Shown here: in pieces, positions 8,612 through 17,380 of the stretch
Layout of the letters: each line of letters starts with the position of its first letter
How positions within the stretch are numbered: position 1 is the first letter of the stretch
Notes under the pieces: generated by a model
Seen by the model: the letters and a program-made list of their open reading frames with translations, nothing else
Database searches by the model: none
What the model was told of the DNA's origin: nothing
Assembly (NCBI GenBank): GCA_964572045.1
Contig: CAZNEI010000029.1
Location: 1-36,746, forward strand
Origin: CBDCKR01 sp964572045
GTDB lineage: Bacteria; Gemmatimonadota; Gemmatimonadetes; Longimicrobiales; Gaopeijiaceae
Reading direction: 5' to 3'
Length of the DNA: 36,746 nt
Made by a program: the position numbers and the translations under genes

Positions 8612-9910
8612 TCATTCCACGCGTACGCCCCCGATCCATACCGACTCGATGGTCCGCGCATTGGAGACGTCCTCGAGCGGATCCTCGGTCAGCACGACGA
8701 AATCGGCCCAGCGGCCCGCCCCTAACGTCCCGATCTCGCCGTCCGCGCCCATGCAACGCGCGGCATCGGCGGTTGCGGCGCGCAAGATCTGCAAGGGGGA
8801 CAGGCCGGCCTCGGCCATCAGGGCCATCTCCATGTGTTCGAAGTAGCCTTGGAAGCGGCCGACCGGTCCGGTGTCGGTTCCGAAGGCGATCGGAAGGCCG
8901 GCGTCGGCGATCCTCTTCAGGTTCCGCTGTGCTACGCGAAGCGCCTCCTTGTAGCGTTGCGCGGCACTGCTCTCCCGCACGCGCTGCTGGCGAGCCGGAT
9001 CCTCAAGCTGTTCAAGCACAGCTGGGTCGGCGTACTCCAGGAAGAACGGGTCGTCGAAGAAGTCGGGCCGGTCCTCGTAGGCAAACGTGGACACCTCTCT
9101 CGTTAGGGTGGGGCAGTAGCAGGCGCCGTTCTCGGCCAGGAGCCCAAGGAATTCATCGTCGACTTCGAGATCTCTGACGGAGTGGGCAATGAAATCCGTC
9201 CCCGCCCGCAAGAGCGCTTTGGCATCCTCCAAGTAAAAGATGTGCGACGCCAAGCGAAGCCCCCTGCTGTGGCTCTCCTGAATAACCGAGGTGAAGATCT
9301 CGGGAGTCATCTTGCGCGTGGTCCCCAGATTGTCGTCGACGCGGATCTTCATCCAATCCACGCCAGCCTCAGCGTTGGCCACAACCTGATCGAGTACCTC
9401 CTCACGCGTCTCACCACTCACCACGACACCAGCCACGTAAAGGCGGGAGCGATCCAAGCCCGGCGCATTCTGTTCGTCACGCAGGCCGATCCCGATGGGC
9501 CCGTCGCCCCCCAGGCTGTACACCGCCGTCACTCCATACGCGGCGTAGAGGCGAAGCTGGCGGAGCAGATTCTCCCTGGTGTAGTGGCCGCCCTCGAGAC
9601 CGAGCGTGCCCCCAACGTGACCGTGCGTATTGATGAGCCCGGGAATGATCGTCCGACCACTGAGGTCCACGACCTCTGCCCCGGGGGGAGCTTCGCCCTC
9701 CGGAACCACGCCCAGAATCTTGCTGTCTTGGACCAGCAGAACCCGCCGGTCGAGAGCAGCATCCCCGATTCCGTCCCATATTCGGGCTCCCACGAACGCC
9801 GTGACCCCTGCACCGTCACCGGAATCGGAAGCCTCGCGTTCGCATGCAAGTGACGAAAGCCCGGCCAGGACGGCCAGGAGGGCCGGTCGCCATGCGCAGG
9901 TCCGAATCAT
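8612..9910 (-). CDS. Lipoprotein metal-dependent amidohydrolase (imidazolonepropionase/prolidase-like, COG1228)
   Basis: Predicted envelope-anchored hydrolase of 432 aa. Residues 1-22 are a signal ending in lipobox SLAC with lipid Cys23. The amidohydrolase barrel carries the metal-site pattern: HGH at 96-98 (INTHGHVGG), candidate carboxylated Lys188 (DWMKIRVDD), His223 (ASHIFYLEDA), His243 (FIAHSVRD) and Asp346 (FGTDTG). The C-terminal strand set (LGAGRWADFVVLTEDPLEDVSNARTI) is the usual urease-alpha-like domain. Known relatives include Xaa-Pro dipeptidases and imidazolonepropionases, so a small amide or cyclic-imide substrate is likely, but which one is not visible. ATG at 9910 has AGGAGGG upstream. 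It is divergent from the sortilin-like gene. Confidence 0.92.
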   Translation of the reverse strand: MIRTCAWRPALLAVLAGLSSLACEREASDSGDGAGVTAFVGARIWDGIGDAALDRRVLLVQDSKILGVVPEGEAPPGAEVVDLSGRTIIPGLINTHGHVGGTLGLEGGHYTRENLLRQLRLYAAYGVTAVYSLGGDGPIGIGLRDEQNAPGLDRSRLYVAGVVVSGETREEVLDQVVANAEAGVDWMKIRVDDNLGTTRKMTPEIFTSVIQESHSRGLRLASHIFYLEDAKALLRAGTDFIAHSVRDLEVDDEFLGLLAENGACYCPTLTREVSTFAYEDRPDFFDDPFFLEYADPAVLEQLEDPARQQRVRESSAAQRYKEALRVAQRNLKRIADAGLPIAFGTDTGPVGRFQGYFEHMEMALMAEAGLSPLQILRAATADAARCMGADGEIGTLGAGRWADFVVLTEDPLEDVSNARTIESVWIGGVRVE

Positions 9911-10614
9911 GCTGCCCTCCTAATGCTGTTCCAGCTCACAGGTAGACCCGCCGCTCAGCTCTCTGCGAGCGGGACCGCGGGGTGAGTCAGGCGATGTCGC
10001 CCCGGGGCAAGGCCGGCACCCGCTCTCTAATGCGGCCCTCACCTTCGGCGTCCATTCCGTCTCGCCGCTCACGCTCCACCTCCTCGATACGTAGAGGAGC
10101 GCCCGACGGGCAAGAGAAGGCGATCGAGTATTCCTCTGCGCCACATCGCTGGGCCGCAGCCCGCCGACGCCACAGGGAGGGTAAAGAACTCTCCGCGAAG
10201 ATGAAGTAGGTTCGGTGAGCAGACAAGCGCCGTGGAGTTGGTCGGCGAACCGAAGTGGTTAGGCCGTGGAGCTCCCGCAAGCATCGGCTCTCCCGGCAGC
10301 TTACGCCAAGCGATCGAGGACCGCGGGATTCGACCGGTCCTCGTGGATGCCGCAGACCCGACGATCGACTGCCGGGGGGCGCAAGCCCCAGGCTGTGACG
10401 AGAGGGGCGCGCCCTCGGGCGCCGCCGGACGGGTTCCGCTTTTGTCGTTGACCCGATCCGCTCCTCGGGTGCAATCTTCTCGGCAATGCCTCGTGCCCGT
10501 CGAGCCACGGCCCGATTGTGTTCCGATCCGGGCGCTTGTCAGATTGATTGCGTCGGCCCCCGGCTCTCTTGACCGGGGCGGAGAGCCCCAAGCGGATCCT
10601 GGGAGAGTCGCATC
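9911..10614. other. Divergent intergenic region upstream of two secreted-protein genes
   Basis: About 700 bp with no credible gene; open frames here lack family character. Its end holds an inverted repeat at 10562-10587 just before the sortilin-like start. Promoters of both flanking genes should lie here but I cannot identify them. Confidence 0.45.
10562..10587 (+). repeat. Inverted repeat in the leader of the sortilin-like gene
   Basis: GGCTCTC at 10562-10568 and GAGAGCC at 10581-10587, 7-bp perfect arms with a 12-nt loop. It ends 27 nt before ATG 10615 and 13 nt before the GGGAGAG ribosome-binding site. It could be an operator or an mRNA structure affecting translation; unproven. Confidence 0.4.
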
Positions 10615-13600
10615 ATGAAGATTTCCGCCCTCCGAGCCCTTCCTCTTCCACGCGTCCTCGTCTGGATTGCTCCCATCGCCCTTGGGATGCCGGCTGGGGC
10701 GCAAGAATCACAGAGCGTGTCTCAGCCCCCCACGAGTTTCCTGAGGTGGCGGGAGATCGGTCCCGCAGTCGTGGGCGGACGAGTAAGCGACTTGGCCGTC
10801 GCCGAATCGGACCCGCGTCTCATCTATGTAGGCACCGCCACCGCAGGAGTCTGGAAGAGCACCAACCACGGCACGACCTGGAGCGCCGTCTTCACACACG
10901 AGTCCACATCCTCGGTCGGCGACGTCACGCTTGCCCCGTCGAATCCCAACGTCGTGTGGGTGGGAACGGGCGAGCCTCAGAACCGCCAGAGCTCTCCGTG
11001 GGGGGACGGCGTCTTCAGGTCCGTGGACGGCGGTCGTACGTGGGCGAGCCTCGGCTTGCAGGAGACTCGTCACATCGCGCGTATCCAGGTACATCCGCAC
11101 AACCCCGACATCGCATACGTGGCCGCGGTCGGAAACCTTTGGCGGGCGAACCCCGAGAGAGGCGTTTACAAGACGACCGACGGGGGCGCCACCTGGCACC
11201 TAGTGCTCTTCGTGGACAGCGAGACTGGGGCGATCGAGCTGGCGATGGACCCCAGCGATCCCAACACGCTCTTCGCGGCCATGTATCAGCGCCGGCGGAC
11301 CGCCTGGGGATTCAACGGAGGCGGGGCGGGGAGCGGCCTGTACCGCACGGTCGACGGCGGAGCGACATGGGAACACCTACAACGCGGACTTCCCGAGGGG
11401 CACCTCGGGCGCATCGGGCTCGACATCTACCGGCGTGACGGCAACCTGCTGTATGCGAGAGTCGAGGCGCGCAAGGGCCGAGGTGGCATCTACGTCTCGC
11501 GCAACCGGGGGGAGACGTGGGAGAGGCTCTCGAGCATCAATCCCCGCCCCATGTATTTTGGCCTGATCCGCGTAGACCCGAACAACCCCCAACGCATCTA
11601 CTTGGGCGGTCCGAACCTCATGCGCTCAGACGACGGGGGGCGTAGCTTCACGCCCGACGGTGCCGAAAACGTCCACCTCGACCACCACGCCCTGTGGATC
11701 GATCCGTCCGACTCGAATCACCTGCTCTTGGGCGGTGACGGGGGCGTCTCCACCTCATTCGACGGCTCGGAGACGTGGAGGTTCTACGATAACCTTCCCG
11801 TTGCGCAGTTCTACGAGATCGGCTTCGACAGAAGGAGCCCCTACTGGGTTTGTGGCGGGCTCCAGGACAACGGAAGCTGGTGCGGGCCGAGCAACACCCT
11901 TGACAGTCAAGGCATCCGGAATGCGGACTGGCTGAACGTCGGCGGCGGCGATGGCTTCTACGTGCAGATCGATCCCGAAGACTCGACCGTGCTGTACGCC
12001 GAGTCCCAGAACGGGCGTGTGAGCCGCGTAGACCTCGAGACGGGCGAGCGCACCTCTATCGCCCCCCGACCCAGTTTCGAGCTCGAAGAGGGTTCTCCCC
12101 CGAAGAAGGAGTACCCCGCGGCAGACGATCCGGATCACGAGGAGGTGGAGTACCGCTTCAACTGGAACACGCCCACGCTTCTGTCGGTCCACGACCGGAA
12201 CACCGTATACACGGCCGGCCAGATGCTCATGAGGAGTAGGGACAGGGGCGTGAGCTGGAGCCAGGTCAGCCCGGACTTGACCTATGACATTGACCGGTCT
12301 CGACTGCCGATTATGGGGGAATTGCCGTCGGACTCGATGCTGTCTCTTCACGATGGTGTCGCCTCTTATGGCACGTTGACCACGGTGGGCGAGTCTCCCT
12401 TGAATCCCGACGTGATCTACACCGGCAGTGACGATGGCCGAGTCATGAGCACCCAAGATGGGGGCGCGAGTTGGGCGGACCTGACAGGAGGGATCGATGA
12501 CTTGCCCCCCAACACCTACGTGAGCCGTGTCGTGGCCTCCAATGCTATAGAGAGCCGTGTGTACGTGACCTTTGACGGGCACTATTCGGGCGACTTCGCT
12601 CCGTATGTGTATGTGAGTGAGGATTTTGGGGTGTCGTGGCGGTCTATTGCGCCAGGGCTTCCCAACACCCCCCTCAACGTCCTCGCCGAGCACCCTGATC
12701 AGGAGAACCTTCTCTTCGTTGGTACCGAGATCGGCGTCTTCATGTCGACGACCCGCGGGGATCACTGGGAGCCGCTCATGAACGGCCTTCCGACGGTGCC
12801 CGTCGACGACATCAAGATCCAGCCCGATTACAACGACCTCGTGGTCGGTACCCACGGTCGAGGCATCTGGATTATGGATAACATCACGCCGCTGGAAGAG
12901 GTCGCCGGCGGCTCGGCGATCGCGTCCGAGCCGCACCTTTTCCGCGTCGGCCAAGCCGTGGACTGGAGAGCCTTCCGCATTCAGGAGTGGACTGCTTCGG
13001 GTGAGTTTCGGATCCCGAATCCGAGAAATGGAGCGCGGATCCGGTACTGGCTCCCCGAAGACACGGGAGGGGCGGGCGTAGCGGGCGGCACCAGTGCGGC
13101 AGACGACCGCTCGTCGGCTCTGGAGGCCGTGAGCGATGCTGGGCGGACGGCGGACCACGGTCAGGTTTCGATCAGAATCACCACAGCCGCCGGGCAGGAC
13201 CTGCGGACCCTCGAGGGACCTGGCTCCGCAGGGGCGCACGAGGTCGTCTGGGATCTCCGAATGGATCGCTCCTACGACCCCGAGGAAGCCCCGGGTGGCG
13301 GAGGGTCGGGCGCAATGGGGGAACCCCCCAAGGTCCTGCCGGGAGTCTACCAGGTTCAAGTCGATGTCGGCACGAACACGATGGTCGGAGATCTTATTCT
13401 GCGCCAAGACCCCCGGATCGAGGTTTCGCGGGAAGACCTCGCGGCCAGGCAGTCGGCGATCCTGGCCGCCTATGACCTGGAGGCCTCCCTCCATCACGCC
13501 GGCCAAGCGATCCGACGACTGCGCGAGCAACTCCGTGACCTTGAAGATCTCTTGGACAGCGCCTCGAAGGTCGCGGAGGCTCTCGTGGAGGAGGTCGGCG

Positions 13601-13872
13601 CGATCACAAAGAAAGTCGACGACATAGCTGGCCAGCTAGACGACCTGCCCGGGCGAGGGGTGCGGTCGGCGATCGAGCGCTCCACGACACGGCCCACAGA
13701 AGACCAGCGTCAACAGATCGAAGAGGGATGGGAGCACGCACCCGGCATCATCGCGCAGCTCAATATCCTGATTTCGGATCGGATGCCCGCCCTCAATCGT
13801 CGCCTCAACGAAGAGGGGGTGCGTGCCGATCCTGGGGAGATCGTCGAGATGCCGACGCGACGCCGACGCTGA
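10615..13872 (+). CDS. Large secreted sortilin/Vps10-like BNR-repeat beta-propeller protein
   Basis: 1085-aa exported protein. Signal peptide residues 1-29 (ends PAGA-QES). GGGAGAG lies upstream of ATG 10615. Residues about 40-770 are a beta-propeller with many Asp-box repeats (S/T-x-D-x-G-x-x-W): STNHGTTW, SVDGGRTW, TTDGGATW, TVDGGATW, SRNRGETW, SDDGGRSF, SFDGSETW, SRDRGVSW, TQDGGASW and SEDFGVSW. This matches the VPS10/sortilin-like and sialidase-like 'glycosyl hydrolase, BNR repeat' family common in Gemmatimonadota, Acidobacteriota and Bacteroidota. Catalysis is unproven. A linker (about 780-880) resembles an Ig/FlgD-like strand region, and residues about 935-1040 look helical and coiled-coil forming (LHHAGQAIRRLREQLRDLEDLLD). 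It is followed after 41 nt by a membrane serine-hydrolase-like gene, so the two may be co-transcribed. Confidence 0.9.
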   Translation: MKISALRALPLPRVLVWIAPIALGMPAGAQESQSVSQPPTSFLRWREIGPAVVGGRVSDLAVAESDPRLIYVGTATAGVWKSTNHGTTWSAVFTHESTSSVGDVTLAPSNPNVVWVGTGEPQNRQSSPWGDGVFRSVDGGRTWASLGLQETRHIARIQVHPHNPDIAYVAAVGNLWRANPERGVYKTTDGGATWHLVLFVDSETGAIELAMDPSDPNTLFAAMYQRRRTAWGFNGGGAGSGLYRTVDGGATWEHLQRGLPEGHLGRIGLDIYRRDGNLLYARVEARKGRGGIYVSRNRGETWERLSSINPRPMYFGLIRVDPNNPQRIYLGGPNLMRSDDGGRSFTPDGAENVHLDHHALWIDPSDSNHLLLGGDGGVSTSFDGSETWRFYDNLPVAQFYEIGFDRRSPYWVCGGLQDNGSWCGPSNTLDSQGIRNADWLNVGGGDGFYVQIDPEDSTVLYAESQNGRVSRVDLETGERTSIAPRPSFELEEGSPPKKEYPAADDPDHEEVEYRFNWNTPTLLSVHDRNTVYTAGQMLMRSRDRGVSWSQVSPDLTYDIDRSRLPIMGELPSDSMLSLHDGVASYGTLTTVGESPLNPDVIYTGSDDGRVMSTQDGGASWADLTGGIDDLPPNTYVSRVVASNAIESRVYVTFDGHYSGDFAPYVYVSEDFGVSWRSIAPGLPNTPLNVLAEHPDQENLLFVGTEIGVFMSTTRGDHWEPLMNGLPTVPVDDIKIQPDYNDLVVGTHGRGIWIMDNITPLEEVAGGSAIASEPHLFRVGQAVDWRAFRIQEWTASGEFRIPNPRNGARIRYWLPEDTGGAGVAGGTSAADDRSSALEAVSDAGRTADHGQVSIRITTAAGQDLRTLEGPGSAGAHEVVWDLRMDRSYDPEEAPGGGGSGAMGEPPKVLPGVYQVQVDVGTNTMVGDLILRQDPRIEVSREDLAARQSAILAAYDLEASLHHAGQAIRRLREQLRDLEDLLDSASKVAEALVEEVGAITKKVDDIAGQLDDLPGRGVRSAIERSTTRPTEDQRQQIEEGWEHAPGIIAQLNILISDRMPALNRRLNEEGVRADPGEIVEMPTRRRR

Positions 13873-13913
13873 CGACCGGGGCGAGCGAACCTCCTCGTGC
13901 CAAGCGGAGACGG

Positions 13914-15407
13914 ATGAGGGAGGTCCGGGTCCTCAACATGGTGATCCTGTGGATCTCCGTGTCCACGGCCGAAGCGGAGCAGCAGCATCCGAGCCCGTTC
14001 GACACTGCCGGCCTCGCGGCATACATCGCAACCGTCTCGCGGGTCGGACAGCTCCCCGTGGTTGCGACGGCTGTCGTCACACCGGACGGCCCGATCTTCG
14101 AGGCGATCTCGGAGCTGGACCGGTCCGACACTGAGCCTGGCTCAGCCGTGGCGGAGCCCAACGCAGGCCGCCGCTTTTCCCTCGGCTCCGTCTCAGAGAT
14201 GCTCATCGCCTTCGCGCTCCTGAGGCTTGTCGACGCCGGGCGGATCGACCCCAATGCGCCCGTCCGCCGCTATCTTCCCGATCTGGCCTTCGCCGATCTC
14301 GCGCGCACCGAGGCCCTGACGGTCCGCCATCTTCTGACGCATCGGAGCGGGCTGCCGGCGATGCCCTACTTCAGCCGCCGAGTTCAGCTCTACGGGCGCC
14401 TCGATCACATTCGCTTCGCGGGCGATCCGGGAAGTCGGCTGGAGCCGTCGGGGCTGAATCACCTCGTCTTGGGCAGGATGCTGGAGGCCGTATCGGGAGA
14501 GCCTCTCGGACTCTACATTTCACGCTCGGTCCTCCAACCACTCGGCATACGTTCGCTCGGCCCCGACGGCCAACCCGCTCAGGGTGAGGTGCAGGTCCCC
14601 GGGCACAGCTATCTGTTCGGATGGCCCGTGGCCGGCATAGGGCGGACAGACACCAGGGGCATGCCCCCGACCCCGCAGCTGACCCTCAGCGCCCAGGAGC
14701 TGGCACGATTCCTGTCGGTATTGCTGAACGACGGGATTCACGAGGGGCAGCGACTCCTTTCGAGCGCGGGTGTGGAGTCCCTGCTCCCACCCGGCGCCCC
14801 TACAGTAGACGCCGCGTACCAGAACGTGTGGGCGCAAGGCTGGAAGCGGGTGGCGAAGGCGGGCCCAAGTGCTTGGTACCGCGAGGCAGCCACCCCCGGC
14901 CATCACGCCCTGATCGCCGTATACCCGGCTCAGGGGCTCGGGATCATCGTGCTCGCCAGCCGGACGGGAGGTCCGGGACCCAACGCTGTGCGCTCGATCC
15001 TGGACGGCATTCTCGATCACATCGAGGGGAAAGCCCCCCGGCCTTATTTTCCGTGGGAGCTGATCCTGCACGCTACGTTGTTCTTCATCGTCCTCTGGTT
15101 GCTCGTGCGGCCGATCCGGTGGCATCGCCTCTGGAGGGAGGCAGGCTCGCCATCGGCCACCGCGCACACGCCGACAATCGTGATTGGGTTGGCGGCGGAG
15201 CTGGCATTGGCCGCCGCAGTTCCGTTGGTCGTCGTACTCGGAGTTGCCAAGGCCTCCCTATCCTGGCTACTTGCCCTCTATCCGGATGTCGGCGTGGCTC
15301 TCCTGGTGTTCCCGGTCACGGTCGTGCCAACTGCGGTATGGCGGTGCTTGGTCCGCTCCGAAATCTGGCGCCGGAGCCAAGTCAGCACCCCAGTGCGCCG
15401 TTCATGA
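13914..15407 (+). CDS. Beta-lactamase/penicillin-binding-like membrane protein with degraded catalytic motifs
   Basis: 497-aa protein: signal peptide (about 1-21), a class-C beta-lactamase-like domain (about 28-370), then about three membrane segments (about 383-399, 421-443, 450-476). The fold marks are clear: FSLGSVSEMLIAFALLRLVDAG, LTVRHLLTHRSGLP, a GEPLGLYISRSVLQPLGI segment, and the LIAVYPAQGLGIIVLAS strand pair. The catalytic motifs are not. SxxK reads S92-V-S-E95 (Lys to Glu), the Y-x-N position reads P-S-G (LEPSGLNHL), and the final H/K-x-G region reads ATPGHH. It is probably a non-catalytic relative acting in binding or sensing, though altered chemistry cannot be excluded. ATG 13914 has GGAG upstream. 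An earlier in-frame ATG at 13728 would overlap the preceding gene heavily. Confidence 0.82.
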   Translation: MREVRVLNMVILWISVSTAEAEQQHPSPFDTAGLAAYIATVSRVGQLPVVATAVVTPDGPIFEAISELDRSDTEPGSAVAEPNAGRRFSLGSVSEMLIAFALLRLVDAGRIDPNAPVRRYLPDLAFADLARTEALTVRHLLTHRSGLPAMPYFSRRVQLYGRLDHIRFAGDPGSRLEPSGLNHLVLGRMLEAVSGEPLGLYISRSVLQPLGIRSLGPDGQPAQGEVQVPGHSYLFGWPVAGIGRTDTRGMPPTPQLTLSAQELARFLSVLLNDGIHEGQRLLSSAGVESLLPPGAPTVDAAYQNVWAQGWKRVAKAGPSAWYREAATPGHHALIAVYPAQGLGIIVLASRTGGPGPNAVRSILDGILDHIEGKAPRPYFPWELILHATLFFIVLWLLVRPIRWHRLWREAGSPSATAHTPTIVIGLAAELALAAAVPLVVVLGVAKASLSWLLALYPDVGVALLVFPVTVVPTAVWRCLVRSEIWRRSQVSTPVRRS

Positions 15408-15720
15408 ACGGCAGCCGCCCCCTCCGTCCCGTCGTGTCGATGGAGACGACGCGCGCGTGACCCGCTTCCCGGCGCTTCGATGTGGGATCGGACGCCGAAG
15501 CTCTGCCAGTCATCGAAACGCTTCCCACTTTCCGGTCTGGGAACGGCCTCCGCCCCCGAGGCAGAGGGTAGCCGGACAGTGTCCAACGCTCTGGAGCGGC
15601 GGCGCTCTGGTCCAAGACACCGATCCGCTCGAACTTCCAGAGGATTGACGTCAACGCCCCTGCCGGGCGGCGTGTCGAGAATACAGGCATCACAGGGAGA
15701 CTTGATCAACGGGGTGGACC
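15408..15720. other. Intergenic region before the Vgb-like gene
   Basis: 313 bp without a supported gene. I see no clear terminator or RNA. It separates the sortilin/hydrolase-like pair from the Vgb-like pair. Confidence 0.45.
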
Positions 15721-16767
15721 ATGCGAATCACAGGACTAATCTCGCTCGGCGTTCTAATGCTGGGTCCCTCCAGCGACTCGCTCCCGGGTCAAGAGGTGCA
15801 GGAGATCGAGATTGCCGAGTGGGTGGTGCCCTGGGAGCAGAGCCGTCCCAGGGACCCGTTTGTGGCTCCAGACGGGAAAATCTGGTTCGTGGGGCAGCGT
15901 AGCCACTACGCCGCGTGGCTGGACAGAGACACGGGGGAATTCAAGCAGTTCCCCCTCGACGACGGGACGGGTCCCCATAATCTGATCGTCGACGACGACG
16001 GCACTGTATTCTACGCGGGCAATCGGGTTCGCCACATCGGTAGGCTCAACCCTCAGAACGGCGAAATCGAGAAGTTCTGGATGCCCGACGAGGCGGCCCG
16101 TGATCCCCACACACTCGTCTTCGGAGGCGACGACGATCTGTGGTTTACGGTACAGGGAGGTAACTTCGTTGGACATTTCGTGCCCGAGACCGGTGACGTC
16201 CGTCTGGTCAAGGCGCCCGAGGTGACGAGTGGCAGGGGATCGTCGAGTCGGCCGTACGGGATCAAGATGGACTCCGAGAACCACCCGTGGATCGCCCTGT
16301 TCAACACGAACAAGATCGCCACCGTCGATCCGGAGACTATGGAGCTCACCTCGTTCGATCTTCCAGATGAGCGTACACGGCCGCGTCGTCTGGTCATCGA
16401 CTCCAGCGACATGATCTGGTATGTCGACTACAGCCTGGGACGGCTGGGGCGTCTAGATCCGTCTACGGGAGAAGTCAGAGAGTGGGAAAACCCCTCAGGG
16501 GCCGACGCAAGGCCCTACGCGGTCGAGATCGACCCCTCCGACCGCATCTGGTTTGTCGAGACGGGCGTGCAACCCAACCAGTTCGTTGGCTTCGATCCGG
16601 ACACCGAGGAGTTCTTCTCCATCACCGACGTCGGGAGCGGCGGAGGCACGATTCGCCACATGTACTACGAAGAGGCTACCAACTCCATCTGGTTCGGAGC
16701 TGACACCAATACGATCGGCCAAGCCAAGCTTCCGCCGCTCACGCCGCGGACGGCTACCGACAAGTGA
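15721..16767 (+). CDS. Vgb/SMP-30-like secreted beta-propeller (virginiamycin B lyase family, COG4257)
   Basis: 348 aa with a probable signal peptide (residues about 1-23). The body is a repeated propeller unit: RDTGEFKQFPL, NPQNGEIEKFWM, PETGDVRLV, DPETMELTSFDL, DPSTGEVREWENP and DPDTEEFFSI, each near strands such as GKIWFVG, DDLWFTV, DMIWYVD, DRIWFVE and NSIWFGAD. This is the streptogramin-lyase (Vgb) fold. Most environmental members are not antibiotic lyases and act on unknown substrates, so resistance should not be inferred. ATG 15721 follows GGGGTGG. The gene ends 7 nt before the next start, so it is probably co-translated with the choice-of-anchor-V protein. Confidence 0.88.
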   Translation: MRITGLISLGVLMLGPSSDSLPGQEVQEIEIAEWVVPWEQSRPRDPFVAPDGKIWFVGQRSHYAAWLDRDTGEFKQFPLDDGTGPHNLIVDDDGTVFYAGNRVRHIGRLNPQNGEIEKFWMPDEAARDPHTLVFGGDDDLWFTVQGGNFVGHFVPETGDVRLVKAPEVTSGRGSSSRPYGIKMDSENHPWIALFNTNKIATVDPETMELTSFDLPDERTRPRRLVIDSSDMIWYVDYSLGRLGRLDPSTGEVREWENPSGADARPYAVEIDPSDRIWFVETGVQPNQFVGFDPDTEEFFSITDVGSGGGTIRHMYYEEATNSIWFGADTNTIGQAKLPPLTPRTATDK

Positions 16768-16774
16768 AGCCAGC

Positions 16775-17380
16775 GTGCCGAGTCGCCTCAGCCACCTACC
16801 GCTAGCGACGAGGGCGGGCCTTCTCGGCTGCGCCCTCGTCGCCTGGCCCTCGGGAGGGGCCACCAGAGTGTCGGACGCCAACCTGAACGATCCGCCACTC
16901 GGCTACACCGGCGGCTTCGGTGAGCCCACCTGCCAGGCTTGCCACATCGATGCGGCGGTCGACGAGCCCGCCGCAGTGTTGACGGCCGAGGGGCTGCCTG
17001 ATTCGTACACGCCAGGGGCCGTCTACCGACTCACCCTCTCGATTGCCGCCTCTGGTCAGGTGCGAAACGGGTTTCAGGCTGCTGTCCGCTTCGCCGACGG
17101 CCCACAGGAGGGGCTCCAAGCCGGAATGTTGAGCCCGGTCGACCCTCGGACGCAGGTCGGCGCCGACGCCTCGACCGGGATCCAGTATGCGTCGCACAGT
17201 AACATCGGCGCCCACCCGGTCAGCACCGAGCGGGGAACCTGGGTGGTGGAGTGGACGGCGCCCAGCTCGGGCGACCCTGTCGTGCTCCACGTCGCCGCCA
17301 ACTCCGCCAACGGAGACAATTCGCCGCTCGGAGACCTCATCCACACGCTTGAGAGGGTGAGCCGGAACTCTGCAAAATAA
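16775..17380 (+). CDS. Choice-of-anchor-V domain secreted protein with a CxxCH motif
   Basis: About 201 aa, exported. GTG 16775 is chosen because it follows the upstream stop by 7 nt and gives a hydrophobic N-terminus (residues about 10-30); the ribosome-binding site is weak. A short Cys segment PTCQACHID (C53-x-x-C56-H57) looks like a haem-c or metal site. Next comes a beta-sandwich typical of the choice-of-anchor-V/reeler-like family: LPDSYTPGAVYRLTLSI, RNGFQAAVRFADG, QYASHSNIG, WVVEWTAPSSGDPVVLHVAANSANGDNSPLGD, IHTLERV. The order Cys motif then domain is usual for this family, so the Cys pair is a real feature. Haem attachment is inferred only. Its 3' end overlaps the aconitase X small-subunit gene tail to tail by 44 bp. 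Confidence 0.83.
   Translation: MPSRLSHLPLATRAGLLGCALVAWPSGGATRVSDANLNDPPLGYTGGFGEPTCQACHIDAAVDEPAAVLTAEGLPDSYTPGAVYRLTLSIAASGQVRNGFQAAVRFADGPQEGLQAGMLSPVDPRTQVGADASTGIQYASHSNIGAHPVSTERGTWVVEWTAPSSGDPVVLHVAANSANGDNSPLGDLIHTLERVSRNSAK

Noticed and set aside
11755..13530. Long minus-strand open frame opposite the sortilin-like gene
   Set aside because: Shadow frame; composition is Arg/His/Val-rich with no domain likeness.
15721..16767. Vgb-like gene considered as an antibiotic (streptogramin) resistance gene
   Set aside because: The fold is shared by many environmental proteins of other function; catalytic residues cannot be confirmed by eye.
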